64,000 bases of DNA from [Phialemoniopsis] sp. UDSM-2020 (GCA_018873225.1 JAEILZ010000001.1:8122001-8186000), one strand, 5' to 3'. Counted from the first letter of the stretch, positions 24,698-35,918 are shown. Numbers and translations are program-made. Notes: generated from the sequence alone by a model not told the origin.

Positions 24698-25726
24698 TCA
24701 CTCCCAGGCCTCGGGGTAGAGGTTCACCATCTTCTCATATGCCTTTGCAGCTCGAGATGGAATATCCCATCCGTCATCCGCAAACTCCGTAGTCGAAGCC
24801 TCCTTCAGCTTTTCAGCCCACAGCTTCCACTTCTCAGCGTTGAGGCTCGGTTTATAGACCGGGTTTCTGGCCTCCTTGGCCATTTTCTCGCCACCCAACA
24901 GCACCCACTGCGTGGCTGCGACGATGTAGCATCGACGAACCCGGTCGGCAAGCACAACGGGGTGTTCCTCGAGATCATCGCGCATATCGGAGGTCGCGTA
25001 GTGGATGCCATCGTCAAGACCGCCGTGGCGACCATCGTCGTCAAACATGTCTGCGTTGAGAAGCTTCGCAAACATGGTCGCCGTGCTGAGCCATGCCTGA
25101 ACTTGGCACGTCAGGTCCGCTCCCTCGATAGAATTCTCGGGGACTGATAATGGACTGGTTAGTGATCGTATCCATGAATGGGACGAAAATTTGAATGTCC
25201 TACCGCAATTGTGATTCCATTTTTCGCCAGCCACCAAGAGCAGCGGGTAGTTGTCCCAACCGAGTTGCGGGTCCTAGAAACTATTAGCAGTGCAATCAAG
25301 CCGAACAGAGACAGCGGCCAAACATACCTCTTTGTCGAAGTCCTTTGCTGCACCGTCCCTCAGGCCGATCAGGATCCGAGCTAGATGATCCTCTCTGAAG
25401 TCGGTGAAATCAAGTTCGGCTGCCAAAGCAAAAGTGTGCAGCATGACGTAATGAAGAAATCCTCGGACGCCGTGGCCCGGAACGCTTTGGTATCGGTAAT
25501 CGTCAAGCAGGTAGTGCTCGCGATAACAAGTGCGAAGTTTCTGTATGGTCTGACTAACCGTTGACCCCTCCGACTCGGGTGCAAGCATCATGTCCCGCAA
25601 GAAATCCAAGATCTCTTTCTCCACGGTCTCGATATCCGGGTCAGCAAGCTCTTCCTCCAGATAGAGCATCCAGTCAGACTTGGGAGCTTGAGCCTCCATG
25701 TTTCCGCTGTCCGTGAAATTTGTCAT
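24698..25726 (-). CDS. Hypothetical helical protein (possibly DUF3632-like)
   Basis: Encodes 304 aa in three exons: 25726-25328, 25273-25204 and 25143-24698. Junctions keep phase and have normal donors (GTATGT, GTAGGA). The protein is mostly alpha-helical and acidic, with no signal peptide or membrane helix. The motif AGEKWNHNC in the short middle exon and Trp-rich segments near the C-terminus recall an uncharacterised family abundant in plant-associated ascomycetes, possibly DUF3632, but I am not certain of that. No catalytic motif was found and no function can be given. Confidence 0.75.
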
Positions 25727-26286
25727 ATGCGACGTGTCAATTTGGTGAAAGGCTTTTGGCGAACCTAAGGGATGAAGAGTTGGGTTGGTGTTGAAAGATT
25801 GAGTTTGTGGCGGCGGGATGGGGCAGCAAATTTATCTGAGGTGCGAGAAACGATCCATCGATGCACGTGTGGAACGCGCCAGTGAATCAAGATGCCCGCC
25901 AGAAGTCACCACTTGTTTATGTCACTGCAAAACACCGAAAATCCATGTTTGTGCTGAATGCATGCAAAAAAGGCGTCGGTGAATGGTGGTAGACCTGGGA
26001 AAGTGGAACGGACAATTCATTCACTCTTCATTACCCCCCTCTGGAATCCCAAGCTTTAGTTGCATTGACTCGTGAACAAGAACACCAACAAGTATCGACA
26101 AATGAAGCGGAGTCAATTTACGATGCTTTTCCATCGAGACAAATCGCAGACTTTGTTCCCGAACAATAAGAATACAAATACATATTCAGTGACTCTGTCA
26201 ACTTGTAGTATTCCATTTCGCTGCGTTTACTGACACGCACAACACTTACCATGCCACTCGTCCTCTCTCTAAGTGAAGTAACGCTG

Positions 26287-26296
26287 TATATATAAG
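26287..26296 (+). promoter_or_regulatory. TATA box
   Basis: TATATATAAG, the clearest TATA box of the window, 22 bases before the ATG at 26309 and ~510 before the next confident gene start at 26805. The true start site, and which gene it serves, are unclear. Confidence 0.5.
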
Positions 26297-26308
26297 GGTA
26301 CCCAGGTT

Positions 26309-26658
26309 ATGCTGTCTATCTTCCTTCAAGCCGTGTCTGCGGCGAAGAATCCTTGGGACTGCTCGAAATTAAATTTACCAGTGCCCATGGTGAATTGTCT
26401 ATACTATGCGCAACAGAAACTCCTCATTCACCTCTTCCTCCTTTGAATCTCGCCTCCTAGCTCTGGTTGCAGGTGAACCACGACATGTCACTAAATATAG
26501 GCATCTTGTTACCTGTGCTTGCAATGAATATGTGCCTAGTGATTCAAGTTGCAGATGGACTTGCAGTGGCAGCATCTAGGGATTTCCTAACCTCACACGC
26601 CTCCAGATCGTTTCTTTCATCCTTTCAAATCCGTCAACGCCTTGACAACCAAGTCTAG
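26309..26658 (+). CDS. Candidate small two-exon gene
   Basis: Low-confidence model. An ATG at 26309 opens a short frame (start MLSIFLQAVSAAKNPW) that reaches a possible donor after CCCATG (GTGAAT, from 26387). A possible acceptor TTGCAG before the GTGAACC near 26473 joins it in phase 0 to an open frame ending with TAG at 26656-26658, giving roughly 87 aa. The second part has a hydrophobic stretch (GILLPVLAMNMCLVIQVA). The strong TATA box just upstream is the main reason to list it. It could equally be leader sequence of the gene at 26805 or a non-coding transcript. Confidence 0.2.
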
Positions 26659-26804
26659 GTCTTTCTCAGCTGGACGGCACAGTGCTACGATCATCTTGTA
26701 GCAGACTGTACCGGACAGAGCCCAGGGGCGGTGTGTTGTTCAATTCTTTCTCTTGTCTCTTTCGGCCTCAACAATACCGATCGGCAGCGGTCATAAATTG
26801 AACG

Positions 26805-27658
26805 ATGGAGTGGCCCGGACCGAACCCCAGGTCTAGGGCCAGACGCAATACGATACAGGACTTCCAGGGACTAGTAAGTTGGCACTTATCTAAGAAAGCT
26901 TCATTGACTAACTATTGGTGGCAAAGCAATACTGGACTCCAAGAGGTGTGATGCCCACAAGGGTTGTGGATGATCAAGTCCGCCAGCTCGATCCTCGAAT
27001 TCGCTACACTAGTCGATATCCGCAGCATTACCGGAACCAGGAGGGCCCGGGAATGGGCAGGAGAATCTTCGAGCAGTATGAGACTCCTCGAGGCACCCAA
27101 CCCTACGAGTTTCCAGTCGCTTCTCAATTCGACTACAATAGGCGTACCGCAAAACTGAACCCGGTGGAGCGTGAGCGGGTCTTTCTGCGCCCCAACGATC
27201 GAGGTCGAGTTGTGCGACAGCCTCTGAACGATCCTGGATATTTCCGAGCGGTAGTCCCGGTCCGCAATGACTTGGCTACACCCTGGCGTGGTCGCCAAAC
27301 CCAGACCCCCAACCCCGTCTATGATCCGTGGCCAGGCCAGGGCAATCTGCAGTCGGGGACCTGGTCCCAGACAGCTTACCGTCCAGTAGGTGCTATGTAT
27401 CACCCCCACGACAATCCACAGGGCTTTCATCGCGCTCCTATGGAGCCCTTGGACCGACAGGGACGGCAGTTTCTACGCCGTTATGATGATCATGGTGGTC
27501 GCACCCCTCGATCCGCCTCGTGGCCACCGAGGGACCAGGACGCACAGAACCTCTCCAACCACCAGAATCGATACACGCATGTGAGCGGACGACTACAGTC
27601 GGTATGGGGTGGCATTACGCGACGGCTGCGACCGGAGCGGAGGGGCGAGCGACGTTAG
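26805..27658 (+). CDS. Hypothetical Arg/Pro/Gln-rich protein
   Basis: Encodes 266 aa in two exons, 26805-26873 and 26927-27658, with intron branch TTGACTAAC and acceptor AAG. The protein is strongly basic and rich in Arg, Pro, Gln, Tyr and Asn, with few hydrophobic runs. Short related segments recur, such as YWTPRG, YETPRG, PRV and RRxxR. This composition predicts disorder and perhaps nucleic-acid or polyphosphate binding. There is no signal peptide and no family I recognise. The uninterrupted 732-base second exon and the clean intron support a real gene. Confidence 0.6.
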
Positions 27659-28816
27659 GCCGACGTTCAGGTCATGTATTTATGACCACTTTCATTTGCG
27701 CCAGGGCGGCCATGTCTCGACGGTGCTCTCCCTCCAGAAAATGGAGGGCTGATTGATGTCTAATCATAAGATTGAAGTCAGTAAATAAGTAAGGTAGAGT
27801 GCATACAGTAAGAGGATACTTACTACCACCCGCCCGGTGCATAGCGAGAACGCATGCCTATGGATGCCGGATGTATCACTTATCAGGGGGTGGAGGGCTA
27901 TCCCGCTGCCTAATTCCACACTGGTCAGTACCTCGCAGGGGTGTGTTATTTACCCCTACCACCTCTATACAACACATGGAGCCTACCCTGGAGGCTTTTC
28001 ACACTGCACCCTAGTCTCGTGCAGGCCTGGTCATTCCCTCACGGGAATGAGTTCTGTACCCTGACAGGGCTGGGAGCCCATCTACATATTCTTCTTCAAA
28101 GGCCATGTCCTTCTGTATTAATAGACCCTTTATATCTACGGAGTGATTCGAGGGATCGCGAAGTGACATGACCCTAAAAAGAGAGGGGCTGAAAAATTAC
28201 CACCGAATTGGTTGTCTCGAGAAGACGCTACACAGTATCTGGTAACTTGGCTTTCGTGCTCAGCCTCCGAGTTAAATTGGGTCGTCAAGTCAATCCTGGT
28301 CAGAGTACTCGAGGGATTTGCTTGTTCCTGTATGTAGAACCTTTTATCACCCAACCTCTGTGTTGAAGTCGATGAAGAGCCGGATAGACCCTGAAAGACA
28401 AGCTACACAAGTACTACAGCCTCTTGACATAGCAAAAGAAAGATGATAGTTGACTGTTCTGACAATGAGTCATTTGTGTTTTCGCCATGAGTTGTGATTC
28501 GAGCTAGAATGTTGCCGAGTTGGGTGTCATCCCGCGAATGCTCCCAGCTCGAATGCCTAGCTTCAGAGGATCTTGCATGGGCCCTATCCGCCAGGAAGCA
28601 GAATGGGGCGCTACTCTACCTACTTAGACATACCAACCGGAAGGAGTAGAATTAAGGTGGAATTTTATACTCGAAATAGACGATTGACTAATTTGATAAA
28701 GATCTTGAAGCCCACGGACAAGTATCGCAGCAATTATCGTGACTATTTAAGTATGACTCCCCTTCGTCCTCCGACGCATTCGTGCCTCAAAGAAACAACA
28801 ACACGAATTCACTGTC
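27659..28816. other. Long intergenic region
   Basis: No gene supported. A small perfect hairpin (CATTCCC, 4-base loop, GGGAATG; 28032-28049) and many short frames are present. It may contain decayed mobile-element sequence. A TATA-like TATTTAAG at 28744-28751 precedes the secreted-protein gene. Confidence 0.4.
28744..28751 (+). promoter_or_regulatory. TATA-like box
   Basis: TATTTAAG, 66 bases before the ATG at 28817 of the secreted protein gene. Confidence 0.4.
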
Positions 28817-29991
28817 ATGCATTTCTCGACTCTAGCACACTTGGCCCTTGCAGCGATGCTCGGAGCCCCGTCTCTCGTTGCCGCCTTGACTGTCAACACT
28901 TCAGATTCCAAGAACGCCTCGGCGAGCACCAACAGCACTACTCCTGGCCATAGCTCTGACAGTATCAACTGGGATGAGTATAATGGCACGGCAGCTCTTC
29001 TCGATAACATCCCCCGCCCCGACAACGTCATGGCCTTCAACGTCAACGGCCTTTGGGTCTACGGCCCTGATGGCAAGACCCGCCTCAACGTGACATTTCC
29101 CCGGATCGAATGCAGAGGCACATATCCCTGGGACAATGAGACATTAGACTGGGAATTTAGCCGCCGTGTGTGGCTCCAAGATGCATGCGCAAGGTCCGAA
29201 CCAAACCTCCAGCCCGGGTGGGTGCGTGAGACTGGCCTCCGCGGCGATGTAAGTCAAGATCCGGCCCCACAGATATCGCGAACACTCGCATCCGGATTGA
29301 GAATCGAGATAATTGACAGATCTTTTGCATCTAGCTCGAGGCAAATTGGAAGGTATGCAACGTGTCTCCCGACGTGCGGGGCTGCGCTCTCAATATTCGT
29401 GTTTGGGATGCAATCTGGTTGGCGTTGAATGAAAGGTGCAAAACCTCAGACACTGAGTACACTGAGGGAGCAGTGCATGTAGCTCTCAATGGCGAGGTTG
29501 TCCTCAAAATTGGCCGTTACAGATTCATGCATTGGCCTGCGACAGGAGCGGTCTGCGACTGGTAGTTGTCCTGGCGGGATGTTGACAAACTCTTATGGTC
29601 AATTCTGTACACTAGTTTCTCGCTTCCAGTGGTGGCGCGTTGTTTGTTCAATGCGAGGAGTCAACACATACCATATTCATCAATAATACAGAGTGTACCT
29701 CCACTGCCACATGCAAAGAAGAGCGTTGCACTCAGCATCACGGTCAGCGTGTCATGGCTGATGTTGGATCCGGCGAAGATAGAGCGCTTGTTAGGGCGCG
29801 TCTGGACAGTGGCAAGGAAGTACATACACTCTGTCTGTTATTAACACTGTTATTAACAAAAAGAAAAAGAGAACGTACAACACCAGGCATTCGCTGGTCG
29901 TCACCGACCCAACTACTACTCTGGCGGTTGGCAGCTTATCATGAGGAGCAGACGGGATCCCGAGTTTTCTACCACCTGTGGTCGTACGTGA
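28817..29991 (+). CDS. Secreted Cys-containing glycoprotein of unknown function
   Basis: Exon 1 (28817-29248) and exon 2 (from 29335) are well supported. They give a signal peptide (MHFSTLAHLALAAMLGAPSLVA), an Asn/Ser/Thr-rich segment with several N-glycosylation sites, and a domain with Trp and Cys. If exon 2 is read through, the protein ends at TAG 29563-29565 (220 aa). A donor GTAGTT at 29562 and an acceptor CTTCCAG ending at 29629 would instead join in phase to 29630-29819, which adds five cysteines. A second intron (29820-29886) would lead to 29887-29991, giving 317 aa. The Cys-rich added part and matching phases make the longer form attractive. It looks like a secreted effector-type or wall protein; no family is recognised. 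Confidence 0.65.
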
Positions 29992-30022
29992 AGAAAAGCT
30001 GAACGACCAGTCATGATATACC

Positions 30023-30070
30023 GCTTCACAAGTGTCGCTTCAAGCGACACAGCCACTGAGGAGTGTGAAG
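30023..30070. repeat. Nested inverted repeat (hairpin)
   Basis: A perfect 9-bp palindromic stem (GTGTCGCTT at 30032-30040, one central base, AAGCGACAC at 30042-30050) lies within an outer 7-bp pair (CTTCACA at 30023, TGTGAAG at 30064). It could be a terminator hairpin, a protein-binding palindrome, or the end of a small transposon. Confidence 0.6.
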
Positions 30071-30201
30071 CCTGGTGCTACGGCCATCAGTATTACCAGA
30101 GCTGGTGGTTCCCGTAAAAGGCGGGGTCATCGTGGCACACATGCCTGACCGCCGCCACGTGAATCGGGCTGAACCTTCGACGTCACTGAATGGCATGGCG
30201 G

Positions 30202-30208
30202 TATAAAA
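30202..30208 (+). promoter_or_regulatory. TATA box
   Basis: TATAAAA, about 140 bases before the ATG at 30341. Confidence 0.5.
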
Positions 30209-30340
30209 TGGTGGCTTGCCACGCTATTGAAGTTAAAAACTTGAGCGATAAAAGAAGAATTTCTGACCTTGGATTTCCTGCAAGAGATCATCAGCATCGA
30301 GAATCAATATTCAGTACCGAATTCTGCGACAGCAAGAACA

Positions 30341-30857
30341 ATGACATCCTCCAGTATCCCTGTCGCTTGCTACGGGCGATCAACTGCAATCGGTCGGGAG
30401 CTTGCTGCTAGCCTTCTGCCCGAATATGACAGTGAGTTTTGGTTCCCACCGTTGAGTACCATGGTTGCGTCGCGCATTCGCTGACAGAGTTTGATGATCA
30501 GTGGTACACATGGTCTGCGACCTAAACACGGCAAAGCTTGAGCTTCCCAGGATCTTCAACGATGACACTAGCTGCGCGCCTAAAGATGGTGTTGGCAGCA
30601 ACATCGACCGTGCAGAGTGTGAGCGACGTGCTCCACGCGCCGTGATTTGCGGTGGGGGAATCCCAAAGGAAGAGTACGAGGAACTGAAGGACTTCTTGCA
30701 AAAGGCGACTGGCAAGGATGTCCCATGGTACAAGGTCTTCCCTGGAGATGTGGACAAGTACATCCCCGAGGAGGAGCGCAAGGTCGAGAGGCAGGGTCCG
30801 CCCGATGGCAAGTATATTGCCATGTTCCTCAAAGATGTCATGAAGGATCTTCAGTAA
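30341..30857 (+). CDS. Small conserved fungal protein, NAD(P)-binding-like N-terminus
   Basis: Encodes 148 aa in two exons, 30341-30431 and 30502-30857, spliced within a Met codon. The first ~40 residues (PVACYGRSTAIG, then EYDMVHMVCDL) look like the first beta-alpha-beta of a Rossmann fold without the full glycine motif. The rest has GGGIPKEEYEELKDF and ends with a helix, MFLKDVMKDL. Proteins of this size and pattern are widespread in ascomycetes, often near secondary-metabolite genes, but I know of no proven function. No signal peptide is present. Confidence 0.75.
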
Positions 30858-31948
30858 GGGACAAAAAGGGAGAGAGTCTCATCTGGGCCGCTCCTTATGT
30901 CAGAAAGCATCGAAATGTTGCGTCGCCATTTACAATATCTAGCGTAATTGAAAGGACAGGTGCTGTGACCTAATCATCTACGAATCAATACGCATTACGG
31001 CCAAAGGCAAGAATTCAAGATCTGTGATTCTGAGATAAGCTAAATCTACGTTCAAGCTTTGCGTTCACTGCAACAACTCTGAAAGGGGAGTTGTTGTTAT
31101 CTTCGCCAGCTTTCCATGACCAATTAGCCTATTGTCATTGTCCCTCTGACGAGACAGACAATGGGTGAGAGGGAAAGCGGACAGTTCTTATTTCGCTGAT
31201 TGTGTGAAGCTTTATTCCATGGTGCTTCTACTACGGCAAGGTCTGTCCATGGTTGTAAGAAACTTTATTGCTGAGGTTCTGGTACTCCGACACTCTAAAC
31301 CCCTTCCCAGTGGGTGGGAAAACAAGACCAGCAGAATGCTCATCAGTATATATATCAACTCAAGTTCTCTCAATCTCACCAACTGAGAGGTGATGTACCT
31401 GCAAGCAAGCTTGATCACTTCAAGGCAAGAGGCTACAGTGTGCACTGGCAGTATACGTCATGCGCCGTGTGTTACAGGGGCTGTTCCCAGTTGCTGCCCT
31501 GCTTCCAGCACGAAGTTGTGATTCACTTCAGATCAACCTCACTTTCACTTTGTGACTCGACTGAGGCTGCCATTCGCCATTCGACCAGCCACACTCATAG
31601 GGCTTCGACTTGCCCACAAAACCTTTTTCCCTTTGTCCCTCTGCTCTCCCTTTCTCTCTTTTCCTGTCTTCGCCAACAATCCAATTGTTTTCGAACTTGC
31701 CCGACTTGACCTGCTTTGTCCCAACAACAACCTGATGAGACAAAGCACTTGATCATCTTCTCTCATCCAGGAAACCAACTTCAAGGTACTTATTGCGGAC
31801 TCTACCCCTGTTTTAACCCGTTGACTGACTTTTACGGCTCGTCTTTCAGAAACTTTCCCAAAGCCTCTGCCCCCCTTGCGCAGCAGGGGTTTGTTTCATC
31901 GAACGATATCCTTTTTCACGCACGATACTTCTGCACCAGACCGACAAG
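30858..31948. other. Intergenic region and long 5' leader
   Basis: No gene supported. From ~31620 to 31690 the strand is strongly pyrimidine-rich (CTCTCC/TTTCTC runs), typical of a promoter or transcription start of a well expressed fungal gene. The leader before the ATG at 31949 would then be ~250 bases. Confidence 0.45.
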
Positions 31949-33178
31949 ATGCAGTTCATCGCCAAGTTCTTCTCTCTGGCCTACCAGAAGGCCAAGGTCG
32001 CCGACGCTGCTGTCTCCGCCGCCTCCGACGAGGTCAAGATCGAGGCCGTTGTCCTCAAAAAGGGAGATGCCAAGCATCTCATCTTCGGCAAGGCCGACGT
32101 CACCAAGATCATGTCCCATCCGAGTCTCGCTGTCTGCACCACCGACGTCGCCGCCACGAAGCCCGCTTCCGTCCGTTCCCAGACCATCGCCGAGCGATGC
32201 TGGACCATGATCTCCTCCTTCGCCCGCATCCCGCTTCCCGACGCAAGCAAGAAGACGGATCATACCGCTTCTGCCTCTGCCACCGCCACCGATGGTCCCG
32301 TCATTACCATTGCCGCCACCGCCGCCCGACCTGGAGGTTCGACTCCTCCGGTCGAGGCCACCCGAGCCTACTCGACGGAGAGCAATGCTCTGCCCGACAG
32401 CCCCTCGGCCCTTTCCTTCTCCCTCTCCGACACCGTGTCGGAGTTGATCTCGGAGCGCACGTACGACAGCGACTACAGCGAGTCGAGCGCCTCCACCGCC
32501 ACCACCGTCGACTCAGACCATACCGAGGACGACCCCGTTTCCGGCTGCAGACCAGAGGTCGAGCCAACCATCCCCTCCACGGCCACCGAGGCCCAGAACA
32601 CCGACGAGGACGACGATGATGAAGACATTGTTGTCGCTGCCTCCCCTTCCGCCGCCGCCATGGCTGCCAAGGATGCGTCGTGCGCTGCCGCCGACACCAC
32701 CACCACCACCACCGCCAAGAAAGAGTCGTTCGTCCACGTCTACGACGACGACTTCGTTGCGCCTCCCGCCCCGCCCGTCACCCTCGACCAGATCTACGAG
32801 CGCGAGGGCTACCAGCACAAGTGGTGGCACTTCTACGCCGAGATGGTCTTCCAGACCGCGTGCGGCACCGGCTCCGCCGTCGGCACCTGCGGCTGCGCGC
32901 ACAGCTACTACTGCCACCTTTTCGACCCGGCGCAGGAGCACGTCAAGAGGGATCTTGTGCATTTCGGTAACCCGGGCCAGCGCAAGCTGGGCCAGGTCTG
33001 CTCGTGGCAGGTCCTGGACCGGCCGATGGACCCGTGGCAGGCCGAGGCGGACCGCGCCCGGGGCGTCCCGGAGCTCGTGCTCACGACGCCCGAGGGCGAG
33101 CGCAAGTACCTCGCCGACATGGCGTACCGCGCCGGAGAGACCAACTGGGCGGACCTGGACGACGAGGAGGACTGGTGA
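31949..33178 (+). CDS. Hypothetical protein with Ala/Ser/Thr-rich centre and conserved C-terminus
   Basis: Single-exon protein of 409 aa. The N-terminal 60 residues (MQFIAKFFSLAYQKAKVADAA) form an amphipathic helical region. The middle (~100-280) is low-complexity Ser/Thr/Ala/Asp, including a Thr run coded by CACC repeats near 32696. The C-terminal 130 residues look folded, with TLDQIYEREGYQHKWWHF, a Cys-rich GTCGCAHSYYCH segment and an acidic end (WADLDDEEDW). No signal peptide or catalytic motif is known to me. Strong G/C third-position bias supports expression. Large antisense open frames across it are shadows of that bias. Confidence 0.8.
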   Translation: MQFIAKFFSLAYQKAKVADAAVSAASDEVKIEAVVLKKGDAKHLIFGKADVTKIMSHPSLAVCTTDVAATKPASVRSQTIAERCWTMISSFARIPLPDASKKTDHTASASATATDGPVITIAATAARPGGSTPPVEATRAYSTESNALPDSPSALSFSLSDTVSELISERTYDSDYSESSASTATTVDSDHTEDDPVSGCRPEVEPTIPSTATEAQNTDEDDDDEDIVVAASPSAAAMAAKDASCAAADTTTTTTAKKESFVHVYDDDFVAPPAPPVTLDQIYEREGYQHKWWHFYAEMVFQTACGTGSAVGTCGCAHSYYCHLFDPAQEHVKRDLVHFGNPGQRKLGQVCSWQVLDRPMDPWQAEADRARGVPELVLTTPEGERKYLADMAYRAGETNWADLDDEEDW

Positions 33179-34371
33179 GGAGGGAAACTTTTGGGGGAGA
33201 TGATTATTTGTATGTGAAGAGGGAGTGAGGACTCTTTTCGTTTCTTCGGTTTTCGTTTTTTTTTTAATGATACCCATCATGCTTTTTACTGTACCAATAT
33301 GAACTATGATCTGGCATCCTAAATGGCACCTCTGACTTGTGAGATTTGCATTTGACTTTCCGTGTACCAAAGCACCTTCCCCAGGACGGTCCCTTGGCTT
33401 CTGGCCACAAAGAACTGCATATTAACTACGCGTGAACAGCCTTCTATTGTCACTCCAAAGGCATTGTCCACGACGTTCCTTTCGTCTACAAAGCAATTGA
33501 TCACGACCACACTACGGTTCATCAAGTTGTTCGCACGTGGGAGTGGGCACCGTCTGAGGTCGCCCGGAATACTAGCCTGCGGCCCTAGCGCTTCCGGGGG
33601 AAGCCGGCTCGCAGTCTTTAGCGGGCTTAGCGGGCTTTGGTGGGGAGGTGCAGGCCACGTCGTACCAAAAACCCACCAAAGCTAAGCGTTGGGAGTCCAC
33701 TAGCCCAGGATGGAGTGATTCCGTTGCATCCGTGCACAGTGAAAGCGGGGATTGACGAACTGCAGACCGATTGCTGGGAGCAATCTGGAACGTCTGGACA
33801 ATGAACACGAGTCGGCCTTTATTTCTTTCCGATGTGAAAGCACATTGTACCACCGATGGGATGCCGGCCTGTCCTCGGCTGGCCCCTTGACGTCGAGAAA
33901 TGTAATTGGCTCCTCCACGCCACAACCGAAGCAGCCAAGCTGCATTCGGCCTCTGCTCCCGCTCACTCCTCGCACAAAAGCTACACAAAAGCACAAAAGG
34001 CACAAGGTGGCGTCCGTCAAAGACGCTGGTGGCCGCGGGGGCTTTGACTGACAGCTTCCCGATCAGGGACTAGCTTCGCCGTGTCGTGGGAGGGAAGCGA
34101 GGAAAACACCCCTGCTCTTCACCACATTCATGACACCATGCCACATGTGCAAAAAAGGGCTCATCCCGGACCCCTGGTTTTTATTAAAGGAGGAGGTTGT
34201 GCGGCGTGCTATCGTTGGGGCGGATGGGAGGAACAGCCCTTTGAGAAGTTCTCGGAGAACTGTTCGCTTTGATTCCTGTTGGAACCTGGCCTTTATCAAC
34301 GACAGCCACGATTAGTTGCGCCGAAGAACGTATTTGCCAAAGGAGACCAGAGATCAAACACTGTATACGCG
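33179..34371. other. Long intergenic region with an inverted repeat
   Basis: A poly-T run (33253-33263) marks the 3' flank of the preceding gene. An inverted repeat lies at 33626-33686. No coding sequence is supported. Confidence 0.45.
33626..33686. repeat. Inverted repeat
   Basis: CTTAG plus CTTTGGTGGG (33626-33630 and 33635-33644) pairs with CCCACCAAAG plus CTAAG (33672-33686). The 15-bp arms are interrupted by four extra bases. A short direct repeat, AGCGGGCTT, overlaps the left arm. It may be a remnant of a miniature inverted-repeat element. Confidence 0.55.
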
Positions 34372-35918
34372 ATGAGCAGCCCCCGCGACGGTCCCGCTGC
34401 TACCGCCAGCCCTCCCAGGGCCACTGTGAACCCTGAAGAGGAGCATCTCGTAGGCTAAGCCTTCGCGGGTCCAGTCCGGTCCCCGCTCCAAATCGCGCGA
34501 ATTGCACTGACCTGACGATGGGCCAAATGATCTAGGCTGCTGAGGAGGTATTCGACGATGACTCTGCGGTCGGCGTGGTGTGTGGGAAACCTGAGGAATT
34601 CAATTTGCGCTGCTGCTAATATCTCTCACAGTCCATCAACGACACATCGCTGACCTCACTTCGGTCGAGTGTGCTGGCATTCCACGAGGAGAACGGTCGG
34701 ACGTACCACGCTCTCAGCGCGGGGAGTGAGTCTCCAATGCCACCTTCTTCTTGAATGCGCGACAGGCCTGCTGACATCACCAGAATACGCATTCCCCAAT
34801 GACGAGGTATGTCTGCCCGTGGGGAGAAGAGATGGTGCGCAGAGATCGACACTCTGAATACCCTGCTCACAATTTACCCAGCAAGAGAGGGATCGCCTGG
34901 GTACGTGTGGAACCCCACTTTGTTACATGATGCTGGACGACAATCCCGCATGAACGGGTCTCGTTCACTGGGACTTGACCGGGGATTGATTGTCTAACAT
35001 GACTTTGCAGACATCTCTCACCATCTCATGCTGTTGACACTCGACGATAATCTCGCGTTGTGTCCTAAGAATGAGACGGCGAAACGGGTGTTGGATCTTG
35101 GTACCGGAACAGGTGAGGACGACGACTCCGTGTTCATCTTTCCTATCGGTCTCTCAGAGCTAACCATTATCAGGAATCTGGGCAGTCGACTATGGTAGGA
35201 TCTCATCATGCGATTGTGATCGTGCTGGGGCTTTCACTGATATCTTCAAGCCGACGCACATCCCGAAGCGCAAGTTATTGGCGTCGACCTGAGCCCAATC
35301 CAGCCAAACTTGTGAGCCCTGCGCCCACCCTGCTCGCTGGTCGAAATACTCATAGCTGACTTGCCCTTAGTGTGCCTCCCAACTGCCAATTCGAAGTTGA
35401 CGACGTGGAAAAGGACTGGACATGGAGCAACAAGTTTGACTTCATTTACGCTCGTAACACGGGCGGCTCCTTTGCCGACCACCAAGCCATGATTCAGAAA
35501 TGCTTCGAGTAAGTCCACTACTACACCTGTTCGCCACTAAAAGCCTCACTAAGAATCACTCTTCCCGAAAAGGAACCTCGAGTCCGGAGGCTACCTCGAG
35601 ATGTGGGACACCGGCCTCCCCGTCGCCTCGGACGACGGCACCCTGACCAAGGACCACGCCCTCATCCAGATGTGCGACCTGACCATCGAGGCCGCGCGCC
35701 GCCTTGGCCGACCCATCGACCACACAAAGAACTACAAGGCCATGTTCGAAGAGGCCGGCTTCGCCGACGTCCAGATCCAGAGCTTCAAGTGGCCGAGCAA
35801 CCAGTGGCCGCGCGACAAGAAGCACAAGACGCTCGGGCTGTGGAACTGTGCTAACATCGACCGCGGACTCGAAGGCCTGACGCTGTTTTTGTTTACGCGC
35901 GGCTTGGGCATGTCGTAG
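34372..35918 (+). CDS. LaeA/TAM-like SAM-dependent methyltransferase, C-terminally truncated by TAG
   Basis: Encodes 306-307 aa in ten exons: 34372-34449, 34536-34574 (or -34577), 34632-34725, 34784-34806, 34882-34900, 35011-35112, 35174-35194, 35251-35311, 35371-35508 and 35573-35918. All junctions keep phase. The first ~65 residues are the disordered acidic leader usual in this family (DDDSA). Class I methyltransferase motifs follow: LDLGTGTG (motif I), GVDLSPIQP (motif II), then FEVDDVEKDW, and SGGYLE after motif III. Family members methylate small molecules or act like LaeA as regulators of secondary metabolism. The frame stops at TAG 35916-35918. The normal family C-terminus continues in the same frame beyond it, so this allele lacks ~34 residues. 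Whether it still works is unknown. Confidence 0.88.

Larger units (their letters stand above)
25727..26804. other. Long intergenic region with a strong TATA box
   Basis: Apart from the candidate small gene at 26309-26658 nothing coding is visible. The region is AT-richer than the neighbouring genes. Confidence 0.4.
29992..30340. other. Intergenic region with cruciform-like palindrome
   Basis: Holds a strong palindrome (see the repeat entry at 30023-30070) and a TATA box for the next gene. No coding signal seen. Confidence 0.5.

Noticed and set aside
32690..32715. CACC tandem repeats
   Set aside because: They encode a Thr run in a low-complexity region of the 31949 gene and are not an independent repeat element.
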